Shown: in pieces, positions 25,727 to 34,103 of the stretch
Position numbering within the stretch: the first letter of the stretch is position 1
Layout: every line of letters starts with the position of its first letter
Assembly (NCBI RefSeq): GCF_003308995.1
Contig: NZ_QFFJ01000001.1
Coordinates: 3,162,001 to 3,226,000 of the forward strand
Source of the DNA: Chitinophaga flava
GTDB taxonomy: Bacteria > Bacteroidota > Bacteroidia > Chitinophagales > Chitinophagaceae
Direction of reading: 5' to 3'
Length of the DNA: 64,000 nt
Position numbers and translations under genes: made by a program
Notes under the pieces: generated by a model
Database searches by the model: none
What the model was told of the DNA's origin: nothing
What the model saw: only the letters and a program-made list of their open reading frames with translations

Positions 25727-26454
25727 TGAGCTTTGCAGGCCTCGACCCAAGCGGTGGGGCCGGCCTGCTGGCAGATATCAAAACATTTGAACAGCACCGT
25801 GTATACGGACTGGGCGTATGTACCGCCCTCACCGTACAAACAGCCAGCGACTTCATTTCGGTGGAGTGGTTGTCGCTGCCCTGTATCCTGGCGCAGGCCA
25901 ACCCCTTGCTGACCACCAACAGCATCCACTATTGCAAAATCGGTATCATGGCTGATGTACACGGTATGCTGGAACTGGTGCGCACAGTCAAACACCTGTC
26001 ACCCGGCATCCGTATCATCCTCGATCCGGTGCTCAAAGCCTCCGCCGGACATACTTTCCACGGAAGCATCCAGCACCAGGCCTGGCAGGAACTGCTATCT
26101 GAACTGTATCTCCTTACGCCGAATTATCACGAGGCCGGATTACTGGCTGGCATGACCGATGGAGAAGAAGCCGCACAACAGCTTGCAGGCCAGTGTGCCG
26201 TACTGCTGAAAGGAGGACATCATGAGGGCAAACCAGGCACAGACACACTTTACAGCGGAAACGACGTATATACGTTCCCGGCAGGGCATGGCCCGGTATA
26301 TCCCAAACACGGCTCCGGCTGTGTGTTGTCTGCCGCCATTACCGCCTGTCTGGCACAGGGACAGTCATTACCGGATGCCTGTGCTAACGGAAAAGTATAC
26401 ACGGAAAAATTATTAGCAAGTCATGTTTCTCTAACAGGATACCATCACATATGA
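25702..26454 (+). CDS. thiD: Hydroxymethylpyrimidine/phosphomethylpyrimidine kinase
   Basis: A 250-residue ribokinase-fold enzyme that phosphorylates HMP and HMP-P. The N-terminal FAGLDPSGGAGLLADIKTF motif, KIGIM, LLKGGHH and the C-terminal HGSGCVLSAAI (anion hole with catalytic residue region) match ThiD. It starts inside the TenI-like frame and overlaps thiE by 4 bases, which implies translational coupling. Confidence 0.94.
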   Translation: MEQQRPSVMSFAGLDPSGGAGLLADIKTFEQHRVYGLGVCTALTVQTASDFISVEWLSLPCILAQANPLLTTNSIHYCKIGIMADVHGMLELVRTVKHLSPGIRIILDPVLKASAGHTFHGSIQHQAWQELLSELYLLTPNYHEAGLLAGMTDGEEAAQQLAGQCAVLLKGGHHEGKPGTDTLYSGNDVYTFPAGHGPVYPKHGSGCVLSAAITACLAQGQSLPDACANGKVYTEKLLASHVSLTGYHHI

Positions 26455-27080
26455 TCAACAAACTGCATTATATCTCACAACAAACAGCTACCGGCAGCCA
26501 TACCGACAATATCCTGGCTGCCTGCGATGCCGGCTGTAAATGGATACAGCTGCGTATCAAAAATGAAACGTACGAAAACATATTACCAGTAGCCATCGCC
26601 GCAAAAAAGATATGTGATCAATACCAGGCATCACTGATCATCAACGACTACCCACATATAGCGGTAGCAGTGGATGCCGCCGGTGTACACGTAGGTCAGA
26701 AAGACATGACCGTGGCCGAAGCCAGAGCCATTGCAGGCGCAGATAAGATCGTAGGCGGTACAGCCAACACTCTTGAAGATATACTTGTACACGTTAAAAA
26801 CGGTGCCAGCTATATCGGGTTAGGTCCCTTCCGCTTCACCACCACCAAACAAAACCTCAGTCCTATACTGGGTTTGGAAGGATACCAGACTATTCTGCAA
26901 TCACTCCGGCAGCAACAGATACAGATACCGATTGTTGCCATCGGTGGTATCCTGACCGATGATATACCGGCTATTCTGCAAACAGGTATTCACGGCATTG
27001 CCGTAAGTGGCCTGATCACACAGGCAGCAGCACGACAGCCGCTGGTACAGCATATTTATGACCTTTTAAATCAGCAATGA
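26451..27080 (+). CDS. thiE: Thiamine phosphate synthase
   Basis: A 209-residue TIM-barrel enzyme joining HMP-PP and thiazole phosphate into thiamine phosphate. It has KWIQLRIK, LIINDYPHIA, GVHVGQKD and the phosphate loop GPFRFTTTK, plus IVAIGGI near the C-terminus. Start and stop overlap neighbours (ATGA with thiD, 4 bases with thiG). It is the canonical ThiE of the two ThiE-like genes in the operon. Confidence 0.95.
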   Translation: MINKLHYISQQTATGSHTDNILAACDAGCKWIQLRIKNETYENILPVAIAAKKICDQYQASLIINDYPHIAVAVDAAGVHVGQKDMTVAEARAIAGADKIVGGTANTLEDILVHVKNGASYIGLGPFRFTTTKQNLSPILGLEGYQTILQSLRQQQIQIPIVAIGGILTDDIPAILQTGIHGIAVSGLITQAAARQPLVQHIYDLLNQQ

Positions 27081-27856
27081 TGATACAACCATTGACCATT
27101 GCAGGTAAAACCTTCACCTCGCGCCTGTTTACAGGTACCGGCAAATTTGCGTCCGCTGCGGTGATGGAAGAAGCCCTGCTTGCCTCCGGCACTCAACTGG
27201 TGACCGTAGCCCTTAAACGGGTAGATATACATCATAAAACAGACGATATACTTCCGCATCTGTCGCATCCGCATATACAGTTGTTACCTAACACTTCCGG
27301 CGTGCGTACAGCCAGAGAAGCCGTATATGCGGCCCAGTTAGCCCGGGAAGCCCTCGAAACCAACTGGGTGAAGCTGGAAATACATCCCGATCCCCGCTAT
27401 CTGATGCCGGACCCTGTAGAAACCCTGCAGGCCGCGGCAGAACTGGTGAAGCTGGGGTTTGTGGTATTGCCTTATGTTCATGCTGATCCGGTATTGTGCA
27501 AACGTCTGGAAGAAGTGGGTACCGCCGCGGTGATGCCCCTGGGCGCTCCCATCGGTAGTAATAAAGGGCTGTGTACAGCCGATTTCCTTGAGATCATCAT
27601 TGCACAAAGCAATGTGCCGGTAGTAGTAGATGCCGGCATCGGCGCACCCTCACATGCTGCCAGGGCTATGGAAATGGGAGCAGATGCAGTGCTGGTCAAC
27701 ACAGCGCTGGCCGTAACCAAAGAACCCGTAAAAATGGCCACTGCCTTTAAAGCAGCCGTAGAGGCCGGCCGTATGGCCTATGAAGCAGGACTGGCGCCGG
27801 TCAATGCAAGAGCTGTAGCTTCCAGCCCGCTGGTGGCCTTCCTCGATGAAGTATAA
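27077..27856 (+). CDS. thiG: Thiazole synthase
   Basis: A 259-residue TIM-barrel enzyme forming the thiazole ring from 1-deoxyxylulose 5-phosphate, ThiS thiocarboxylate and dehydroglycine. The segment NWVKLEIHPDPRYLMPDP contains the Schiff-base lysine, and GCAP-like GAPIGS, VDAGIGAPSHA and ADAVLVNTA match ThiG. It starts with ATGATG, 4 bases within thiE, and thiH follows by 15 bases. Confidence 0.96.
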   Translation: MMIQPLTIAGKTFTSRLFTGTGKFASAAVMEEALLASGTQLVTVALKRVDIHHKTDDILPHLSHPHIQLLPNTSGVRTAREAVYAAQLAREALETNWVKLEIHPDPRYLMPDPVETLQAAAELVKLGFVVLPYVHADPVLCKRLEEVGTAAVMPLGAPIGSNKGLCTADFLEIIIAQSNVPVVVDAGIGAPSHAARAMEMGADAVLVNTALAVTKEPVKMATAFKAAVEAGRMAYEAGLAPVNARAVASSPLVAFLDEV

Positions 27857-27871
27857 CTTAAAAACAAGGTC

Positions 27872-28978
27872 ATGTTTAAAAGCATATTTGAACAATACAG
27901 CTGGGATGAGGTAAAGGAAAGCATCTATGCTAAAACAGCGGCAGATGTGGAACAGGCCCTGCACAACCAGCGCCGCACACTCAACGATTTTGCGGCACTG
28001 ATATCACCCGCAGCAGCGGCCTATCTGCAGCCAATGGCAGAAATAAGCCAACAGCGTACCTTACAACGCTTCGGCAATACTATGCAGCTGTATATTCCGC
28101 TGTATCTGTCCAACGAATGCCAGAATATCTGTACCTATTGCGGCTTTAGTCTCAACAACAAAATCCCCCGCAAAACACTCAGTAACGCGGAGATATTAAG
28201 AGAAACTGCCGTGATCAAGGAAATGGGGTACGACCATGTATTGCTGGTCACTGGTGAGGCACATCAGCAGGTGGGACTGGAATACTTTAAAAACGCGCTG
28301 CAATTGTTGCGTCCCCATTTTTCCAATATTTCCATGGAAGTACAACCGATGGATGAAGCTGACTATGCGGCACTTATCCCGCTGGGGCTGCATGCTGTAC
28401 TGGTATACCAGGAAACCTACCATCAGGAAGACTACAGGAAACACCATCCCAAAGGCCGCAAATCATCCTTTGATTATCGCCTGGAAACACCCGACCGGCT
28501 GGGGCGTGCGGGCATTCATAAAATGGGGCTGGGTGTATTGATCGGCCTGGAAGACTGGCGTACAGACAGTTTCTTCACCGCCCTTCACCTGCAATACCTG
28601 GAAAAAACGTACTGGCAAACACGTTATAGTATCTCTTTTCCGCGTCTGCGGCCATTTTCCGGAGGGCTGGCCCCCAAAGTGGAAATGAACGACAGGGAGC
28701 TCGTACAGCTAATCTGTGCGTATCGTCTGTTTAATCAGGAAGTGGAGTTAAGCATTTCTACCAGAGAAAGGGAATCCTTCAGAGATCACATTATCCGGCT
28801 GGGTATTACGAGTATGAGTGCGGGCTCCCGCACCAACCCCGGCGGTTATGCTACGGATCATCAGTCACTGGAACAATTTGAAATATCGGATGAACGAAGT
28901 GCAGTAGCTATCGCACAGATGCTCAAACAGAAAGGATATGAGCCGGTATGGAAAGACTGGGATAAGGTATTTGGTTAA
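27872..28978 (+). CDS. thiH: 2-Iminoacetate synthase (tyrosine lyase) ThiH
   Basis: A 368-residue radical SAM enzyme that cleaves tyrosine to dehydroglycine for thiazole formation. The [4Fe-4S] motif CxxxCxxC is C83, C87, C90 (CQNICTYCGF), and the following GEAHQ and later MSAGSRTNPGGY segments fit ThiH. ThiH in place of ThiO means an oxygen-independent route. It is the last gene of the operon and is followed by a terminator hairpin. Confidence 0.96.
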   Translation: MFKSIFEQYSWDEVKESIYAKTAADVEQALHNQRRTLNDFAALISPAAAAYLQPMAEISQQRTLQRFGNTMQLYIPLYLSNECQNICTYCGFSLNNKIPRKTLSNAEILRETAVIKEMGYDHVLLVTGEAHQQVGLEYFKNALQLLRPHFSNISMEVQPMDEADYAALIPLGLHAVLVYQETYHQEDYRKHHPKGRKSSFDYRLETPDRLGRAGIHKMGLGVLIGLEDWRTDSFFTALHLQYLEKTYWQTRYSISFPRLRPFSGGLAPKVEMNDRELVQLICAYRLFNQEVELSISTRERESFRDHIIRLGITSMSAGSRTNPGGYATDHQSLEQFEISDERSAVAIAQMLKQKGYEPVWKDWDKVFG

Positions 28979-28981
28979 ATA

Positions 28982-29016
28982 ACAAAGGTGGCTATTATGG
29001 CCACCTTTGTCGTTTT
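28982..29016 (+). terminator. Terminator of the thi operon
   Basis: ACAAAGGTGGC pairs with GCCACCTTTGT around a short loop (28982-29010), followed by CGTTTTC. No thiF or thiO gene lies beyond it. Confidence 0.85.
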
Positions 29017-29414
29017 CATAGCTGGTTAAAAAGCAATATTACAAGGTTGTAACTTCTCTCAATCAATTAAAGATAAGATGGTAAATGGTATAAAAAAGCC
29101 GGGCAATAAAAATGAACAAAATGAATAAAAATGCGTTAGCGTGAACAAAATCAGCTGTTTTTAAAAGCCAACTATCATCTGCTTCTCCTCTCTCTATCAG
29201 TACAGGATAAATAAAAAGGCTGCTTCACGATGAAGAAGCAGCCTTGTACCGAAAAATCCCGTAGTTGCCATATTACTTATAAAAATAAGTATGATTGGAA
29301 TACCGCTTCTCAAAAGTAAATCGCTATTCCTGAACAACCGTATTCTGCTCCATTTTGAACAAAATGAACAGTTGGTGTTTTTTCTGCACAAAAAACCAAC
29401 CACTAAGGGTTGGT
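29017..29414. other. Intergenic region with minus-strand terminators
   Basis: Contains the minus-strand terminator at 29391-29416 and a second strong minus-strand hairpin with T tract at 29210-29245. GAACAAAATGAA-type words recur (about 29113, 29142, 29355), including the palindrome CATTTTG-AA-CAAAATG near 29351. A 68-residue minus-strand frame here is poorly supported. I see no RNA gene. Confidence 0.4.
29210..29245 (-). terminator. Second minus-strand terminator-like hairpin
   Basis: AAGGCTGCTTC (29216-29226) pairs with GAAGCAGCCTT (29235-29245), followed on the minus strand by TTTTTATTTAT. It lies about 145 bases beyond the terminator of the gene at 29415, so it may end a short read-through or an unannotated short minus-strand transcript. 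Confidence 0.6.
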
Positions 29415-29416
29415 TT
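29391..29416 (-). terminator. Terminator of the DUF2383 gene
   Basis: AAACCAACC pairs with GGTTGGTTT around ACTAAG and is followed on the minus strand by TTTTTT. The hairpin overlaps the stop codon of the gene at 29415. Confidence 0.75.
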
Positions 29417-29882
29417 AATATACTGTCTTCTGTACGTTTCTATAGGCATTAATGATATCATGGTCATTTTGTAGGAGTTTCTGCTGGTCTGCTATCAGCT
29501 CCCTTATTCGGTAAGGCATAGACGTTTCTGTTTTGAAAGCACTGTTATAGGCCCGTTGAGCAGCATCTTCACTATATTCACAAAAAGAAAGAATAGCATG
29601 GCGGTCTTGTCCGGTAAAAATTGTTTTAAGGTCCGTCCATGCATGGTATAACTTACCACAAGGTGTAGTGCCAGTACATTTTTCGGCACCTATGGCCAGC
29701 AGTTCGGCATTGAGCTCGTCAGCATAACGAACACTGTCATCAATCATACGCTGAAATAAAGCTTTCAGGTCTGCATCATCAGTTGCTCCAATAGCCTGCT
29801 GATATCCTTCTATCCGGTCGTTGTTAATCTTAACGAGGTCGCTTAGTATTTCTTTAAGCTGTTCCTGCTGTTGCATGATCAA
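29415..29882 (-). CDS. PA2169/DUF2383 four-helix-bundle protein
   Basis: A 155-residue helical protein matching the PA2169-type DUF2383 family (ferritin-like four-helix bundle): the N-terminal LVKINNDRIEGYQQA and the central SVRYADELNAELLAIG plus CEYSEDAAQRAYNSAF are typical. Members are linked to stress or envelope response in several bacteria, but function is unproven. It has its own terminator and no close partner gene. Confidence 0.85.
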   Translation of the reverse strand: MIMQQQEQLKEILSDLVKINNDRIEGYQQAIGATDDADLKALFQRMIDDSVRYADELNAELLAIGAEKCTGTTPCGKLYHAWTDLKTIFTGQDRHAILSFCEYSEDAAQRAYNSAFKTETSMPYRIRELIADQQKLLQNDHDIINAYRNVQKTVY

Positions 29883-30135
29883 TACGTTTTATGATTAAAA
29901 AATAGCCTGCCGTAATATTACAGTGTCCCAAAAATGTGACCACTTTGCAAACTCTTTTTGTTACAATGCTTTCTGATAGCAGCGCTCCGCTCAGTCCGTC
30001 CTTTTTTTTCTCGTATGGTGGAATAGCTTCCACACCCTGAAAGTCCTGCAACAGCCCGCATATAGCTGTATTTAAGGCATTTAAGCGGGTTGGCATACAT
30101 TTTAAATATTATTTGAAGAATAAATGCCTTAAAAC

Positions 30136-30288
30136 ATGAACAATCTCTTATATCTGATTGCAGTGATCCTCATAATAGGATGGGCATTGGGGTTCTTTGT
30201 ATACTCCGCCGGCGCTTTAATACATTCCTTATTGATACTTGCCATTATTGCCATCCTGATCAATATAATAAGGGGAAGAGCAGTGTGA
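30136..30288 (+). CDS. Lmo0937-like 50-residue membrane protein
   Basis: A very short gene encoding MNNLLYLIAVILIIGWALGF and a second hydrophobic segment ending IINIIRGRAV-like (LINIIRGRAV). Two transmembrane helices joined by a short YSAGALIH turn are the pattern of the Lmo0937/DUF5670 small membrane protein family, often associated with stress responses. The start has no strong Shine-Dalgarno but the frame is clean and a terminator follows 30 bases after the stop. Its neighbour on the other strand is another stress-type small protein. Confidence 0.8.
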   Translation: MNNLLYLIAVILIIGWALGFFVYSAGALIHSLLILAIIAILINIIRGRAV

Positions 30289-30318
30289 GCTTGCTATTGC
30301 CAATGAACTACATTTTTA

Positions 30319-30352
30319 CAGATTGCGGGCACAACGTTGTCCGCAATTTTTT
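30319..30352 (+). terminator. Terminator after the 50-residue membrane protein gene
   Basis: ATTGCGG pairs with CCGCAAT (30322-30347) and is followed by TTTTTTG. It ends the short transcript of the small membrane protein. Confidence 0.75.
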
Positions 30353-30379
30353 GTAGCCCCTTTTACTTAAATTGCCGTC

Positions 30380-31531
30380 ATGAAAAAAATCCGTTTTTTC
30401 CTGCTGACGATTGCAACAGCAGCTATCACCAGCTGTGCCAGCACCCACAAAGTAACGACCGCTACCGCCAACAATTTCGGCCAGCTCCGCCTCATCGGCC
30501 AACAGATCATCCCGCATAACATGCCCTTCAAAGGCACCGTCACCGGCGGCCTGTCCGGGATAGACTACGATGCATCCCGGCAACAGTACTACATGATCTG
30601 CGACGACCGCTCCGAGCTGGCGCCTGCACGCTTCTATACGGCCAAACTGTATTTCACGGCGCAGTCATTCGACAGCGTTCGTTTTACCAACATGACCAGC
30701 CTCCTTCAAAAAGATGGCAGCACCTATCCGGGCGCAAAAGTAAATCCTGCTCTCACACCCGACCCGGAGGCCCTGCGCTACAATGCTAAAAAAGGCTGTC
30801 TTGTATGGAGCAGTGAAGGAGAACGTATCGTTAATGCCAGAGACACCATCCTCACCAATCCCGGCGTATATGAAATCTCACCCGATGGTCATTATCTTGA
30901 TTCTTTCGCACTGCCACCCGCTTTCCGGATGCAGGCCACAGACAACGGTCCCCGCCGCAACGGCGTTTTCGAAGGCCTCGGCTTCACACCCGACTACCGT
31001 TATACCTTCGTCAGCCTGGAAGAACCACGCTATGAAGACGGTCCCAGAGCCGATGTAGGGGATACCACCGCTATCATCCGCATCATAAAATTTGACAACA
31101 ATACCCGCCAGGCTATAGCTCAATACGCTTACCGGCTGGAACCCGTTGCCCATCCCGCTATCCCCGCCAACGCCTTCAAAGTGAACGGTATTTCCGATAT
31201 CATGGTATTGTCCGAGCATCAGCTGTTGTCAATAGAACGGTCTTTTTCCTCCGGCGTAAAAAGCTGCACAATCAAAGTATTCCTCGTCAACATAGACCAG
31301 GCAACAGATGTCAGCCAGATCAACTCCCTGAAGACAGCCACCGGCGTAAAGACTGTTACCAAATCCTTACTTTTTGATTTTGCCACACTGGGGAAATATA
31401 TTGATAATATTGAAGGCGTAACTTTCGGCCCCGTACTGCCCAATGGCCATAAAAGCCTGGTATTTGTAGCAGACAACAACTTTTCCGCAGCGGAAGAAAG
31501 TCAGTTTTTTGTGTTTGAGCTGGTACCCTGA
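30380..31531 (+). CDS. Phytase-like (esterase-like) domain lipoprotein
   Basis: A 383-residue exported protein with lipoprotein signal peptide (lipobox TSC, Cys19) and a beta-propeller of the phytase-like/esterase-like group: GGLSGIDYDASRQQYYMICDD, PDPEALRYNAKKG, RRNGVFEGLGFTPDYRYTFVSLEEP and DNIEGVTFG are the recurring family signatures. Members are reported with phosphodiesterase/phytase-like folds, but activity here is not shown. It stands next to the NlpE-like gene at 31587 on the same strand, 55 bases downstream. Confidence 0.83.
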   Translation: MKKIRFFLLTIATAAITSCASTHKVTTATANNFGQLRLIGQQIIPHNMPFKGTVTGGLSGIDYDASRQQYYMICDDRSELAPARFYTAKLYFTAQSFDSVRFTNMTSLLQKDGSTYPGAKVNPALTPDPEALRYNAKKGCLVWSSEGERIVNARDTILTNPGVYEISPDGHYLDSFALPPAFRMQATDNGPRRNGVFEGLGFTPDYRYTFVSLEEPRYEDGPRADVGDTTAIIRIIKFDNNTRQAIAQYAYRLEPVAHPAIPANAFKVNGISDIMVLSEHQLLSIERSFSSGVKSCTIKVFLVNIDQATDVSQINSLKTATGVKTVTKSLLFDFATLGKYIDNIEGVTFGPVLPNGHKSLVFVADNNFSAAEESQFFVFELVP

Positions 31532-31586
31532 TATGCTGCCTTAACTAAATGACGCGCCTGGTTGTTATACGGGAAAACCCTACTGT

Positions 31587-32045
31587 ATGAGATACTTCCT
31601 GATAATAACCGGGCTTGTACTGTTTGCATGCCGGCAACCCCACCACGCAGCCAAAACGCCTGGAAATACCGCCAGCACACGCCTGCCGCCACAATCCACC
31701 TGGATCAACTATACCGGTATCCTGCCTTGTGCTGACTGCAACGGTATCCTTACCACCCTGAGTCTTGAAGAACAAGGCCCCGGTGGAGGCCAGTTTTTTA
31801 AACTGAAAGAAGTTTACCAGGGAGTAAAAGGAAAAGACCAAACCTTCAACAGCGATGGTATTTATGTGATAATACCCGGCCCATCCGACAATCCGGATGC
31901 TGTCATTATCCAGCTCAACCCCGATAAGGACCAGAATCTGCAACGCTTTTACAAGAAAGTAGGGGAGAGCGAGCTACAACAACTCGACAAGGACAAACAA
32001 CCCATTCAAAGCACGCTAAACTACAGCCTGAAGAAAACTGGTTAA
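31587..32045 (+). CDS. NlpE N-terminal domain lipoprotein
   Basis: A 152-residue lipoprotein (lipobox LFAC, Cys15) with the NlpE/copper-resistance core: YTGILPCADCNGI at about 42-54 is the family motif, including the CxxC pair. NlpE proteins sense surface attachment or copper stress and signal to envelope-stress systems in other bacteria. The short C-terminal part is of the NlpE-N type only. Role in this organism unknown; it may be envelope stress sensing. Confidence 0.83.
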   Translation: MRYFLIITGLVLFACRQPHHAAKTPGNTASTRLPPQSTWINYTGILPCADCNGILTTLSLEEQGPGGGQFFKLKEVYQGVKGKDQTFNSDGIYVIIPGPSDNPDAVIIQLNPDKDQNLQRFYKKVGESELQQLDKDKQPIQSTLNYSLKKTG

Positions 32046-32126
32046 ACCCCGGCAACACTGGTTCCGATAATTTCAAAAAAGTCGCTTAAATTTAGCGTTA
32101 CCAGTGACTTTTATCATCCAAATTTT

Positions 32127-33728
32127 ATGACGCGTATTTTAGGCTGCCTGCTCGTTTTGCTGACTTTGTTGATGAATGTATTTGGAAAACCTCCACAGGA
32201 TAGCTTGTTGAAGGAGTTGAACCGCAGCATCGAAAAAGCCCCTGTTTATGATGCCATGAAGGTAAAAGGTATAGACAGCATCAAACATACCCTTGCCAAC
32301 ACAGGTGCTGATCCTGCTACCCGGTACCGTATATACCAACAGCTTTATGAAGAATACAAGGTATTTAATTTTGACTCCGCCTTCGTATATGCCCGGCTGA
32401 TGGAAAAGCTGGCAGGAGAGCTGCAGGACCCGCTGCGGCTTACCTACGCCCGCACCCGCATTGGTTTTATTCTGTTGTCATCGGGTATGTTTACTGAAAC
32501 GTCCGCTTTTCTTAATAGTATAGACGTTACCGGTATGCCCGATAGCATCCGTACACAGGTTTATCTGATGAAAAGCCGGTTTTATTATGACCTGGCCGAT
32601 TATAATCAGGACCGGTACTACTCGCCCGCCTATACGCACCAGGGCAGCGTATATATGGATTCCGCCCTGCACCTGATGTCGCCTTCTTCCTTTGAATATA
32701 AATACAATAAGGGGTTGCAGTTTTATAAAATGGGTAACCTTACCGGCGCCCGTAACAACTACCCCGATCTTAATCAGCCCGGGCTCAACTACCGGCAGCT
32801 GGCTGTGGCAGCCTGTACACTGGGATATATCTACCTTCATGCCCACCAGACCGATACAGCTATCGAACTGATGTACCGTTCAGCCATCGCCGATATCAAA
32901 TCATCTACCAAGGAAACTATGGCCATGTATACCCTGGCCACCCTGCTTTTCGAAAAAGGTGATATCAAAAACGCTTCCCGCTTTATTGAAAAGGCCATCG
33001 CAGAAGCGGTATTTTATGGAGCAAGACAACGGAAAGTACAGGTTAGTAGTATTTTACCCATCATTGAGCAGGAAAGAATAAATACTGCGGAAGAAAGGAC
33101 CAGGTCCTTGCTGATCTATGCAGCCATTGTAACGCTGTTGCTGATCGCAGTCATTATCCTGGCGGTTATCGTAACGCGGCAGGTCAGGAAACTGAAAACA
33201 GCCCAGGAAATCATCACCGCTGCTCATCTCAAACAACAGGAAATCAATAGTCAGCTACTCGAAGCCAACAAGATTAAAGAAGAATATGTTGGTTATTGCT
33301 TCAATATTACCGCTTCCTACATCAGCAAAATTGAAAAGATCAAACAGGCATTGGAGCAGAAACTGGCCGAAAACAAACCAGGAGAACTTAAATATCTGGT
33401 CAGCAATATTAATATCCGTCAGGAAAGGGAAGACCTTTTTACCAATTTTGACCGGGTATTTCTGAAGATATTCCCTCATTTCGTGGAAGAATTTAATACC
33501 CTGTTTGAAAAAGGCAACCAGGTAATGCTTAAGGAAAATGAATTACTAAATACCGATATCAGGATCTTCGCCCTCATTCGTATAGGCATCTCTGATAATG
33601 AAAAAATTGCCCGCATTCTGGAGTATTCTGTCAACACGATTTATGCTTATAAAACCAAAATCAAAAAACGGTCACTGGTCCCTAATGAGGAGTTCGAAGA
33701 CCGGATTATGGCTATAAAAGCTCTCTGA
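32127..33728 (+). CDS. DUF6377 regulator with TPR region, transmembrane helix and C-terminal helix-turn-helix
   Basis: A 533-residue membrane-bound regulator of the Bacteroidota DUF6377/SusR-like type. Order: signal peptide (to about 20), periplasmic helical repeats of TPR type (about 40-310), one transmembrane helix (about 328-350, LLIYAAIVTLLLIAVIILAVI), a coiled coil (about 352-390), then the C-terminal cytoplasmic DUF with LuxR-like HTH (ARILEYSVNTIYAYKTKIKKRS). It lies directly upstream of the susC/susD genes, so it likely senses a periplasmic sugar and activates them. No histidine kinase is seen. Confidence 0.85.
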   Translation: MTRILGCLLVLLTLLMNVFGKPPQDSLLKELNRSIEKAPVYDAMKVKGIDSIKHTLANTGADPATRYRIYQQLYEEYKVFNFDSAFVYARLMEKLAGELQDPLRLTYARTRIGFILLSSGMFTETSAFLNSIDVTGMPDSIRTQVYLMKSRFYYDLADYNQDRYYSPAYTHQGSVYMDSALHLMSPSSFEYKYNKGLQFYKMGNLTGARNNYPDLNQPGLNYRQLAVAACTLGYIYLHAHQTDTAIELMYRSAIADIKSSTKETMAMYTLATLLFEKGDIKNASRFIEKAIAEAVFYGARQRKVQVSSILPIIEQERINTAEERTRSLLIYAAIVTLLLIAVIILAVIVTRQVRKLKTAQEIITAAHLKQQEINSQLLEANKIKEEYVGYCFNITASYISKIEKIKQALEQKLAENKPGELKYLVSNINIRQEREDLFTNFDRVFLKIFPHFVEEFNTLFEKGNQVMLKENELLNTDIRIFALIRIGISDNEKIARILEYSVNTIYAYKTKIKKRSLVPNEEFEDRIMAIKAL

Positions 33729-34103
33729 AAACGCGTCGGAAAGGACTTAAAGTATCAATATATACAAAAAATATATATGTTTATATTAAATTGATTATCA
33801 GAATTATACATTTTCAAACTACTCAAAATAGCCTTTTATTTTCTATATTTACCTTGTATAAGTTGTTCACCTAAATATTGCTTTCTTACTTTGACAAACA
33901 GGAAGCGTAAAACCAAAATTTGAATTTAAACGCCAATTAGATGTAGGGCATTAAGCCACCCACGTAAAAACCATTTATTTCACTTGATCCACGTTGTTCA
34001 AAAATGTTGAGCGAGCCTCCACATGCAGCAACTACCTGTTTTATAATGTATTAAATCCACGGTAAAACCGGGCAGCTCTTTCACTGCTCAAAAAATCCAC
34101 ATT
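33729..34103. other. Leader region of the susC-susD-GH31 operon
   Basis: AT-rich DNA between the DUF6377 regulator gene and susC. It holds the weak promoter at 33863-33893 and then about 200 bases with no coding frame or clear hairpin. A regulatory leader is plausible but nothing specific is visible. Confidence 0.4.
33863..33893 (+). promoter_or_regulatory. Possible promoter upstream of susC
   Basis: TTG at 33863-33865, 21 bases, and TACTTTG at 33887-33893, one base short of TAnnTTTG. It would give susC a leader of about 200 bases, as is common in Sus-type operons. Weak match. Confidence 0.3.

Noticed and set aside
22971..28978. Search for thiF or thiO in the thiamine operon
   Set aside because: No frame in the interval or just beyond the terminator matches either; the absence is reported as a finding, not an annotated feature.
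29854..30096. 80-codon minus-strand frame near the DUF2383 gene
   Set aside because: It overlaps another frame, has no family features and no promoter or terminator of its own.
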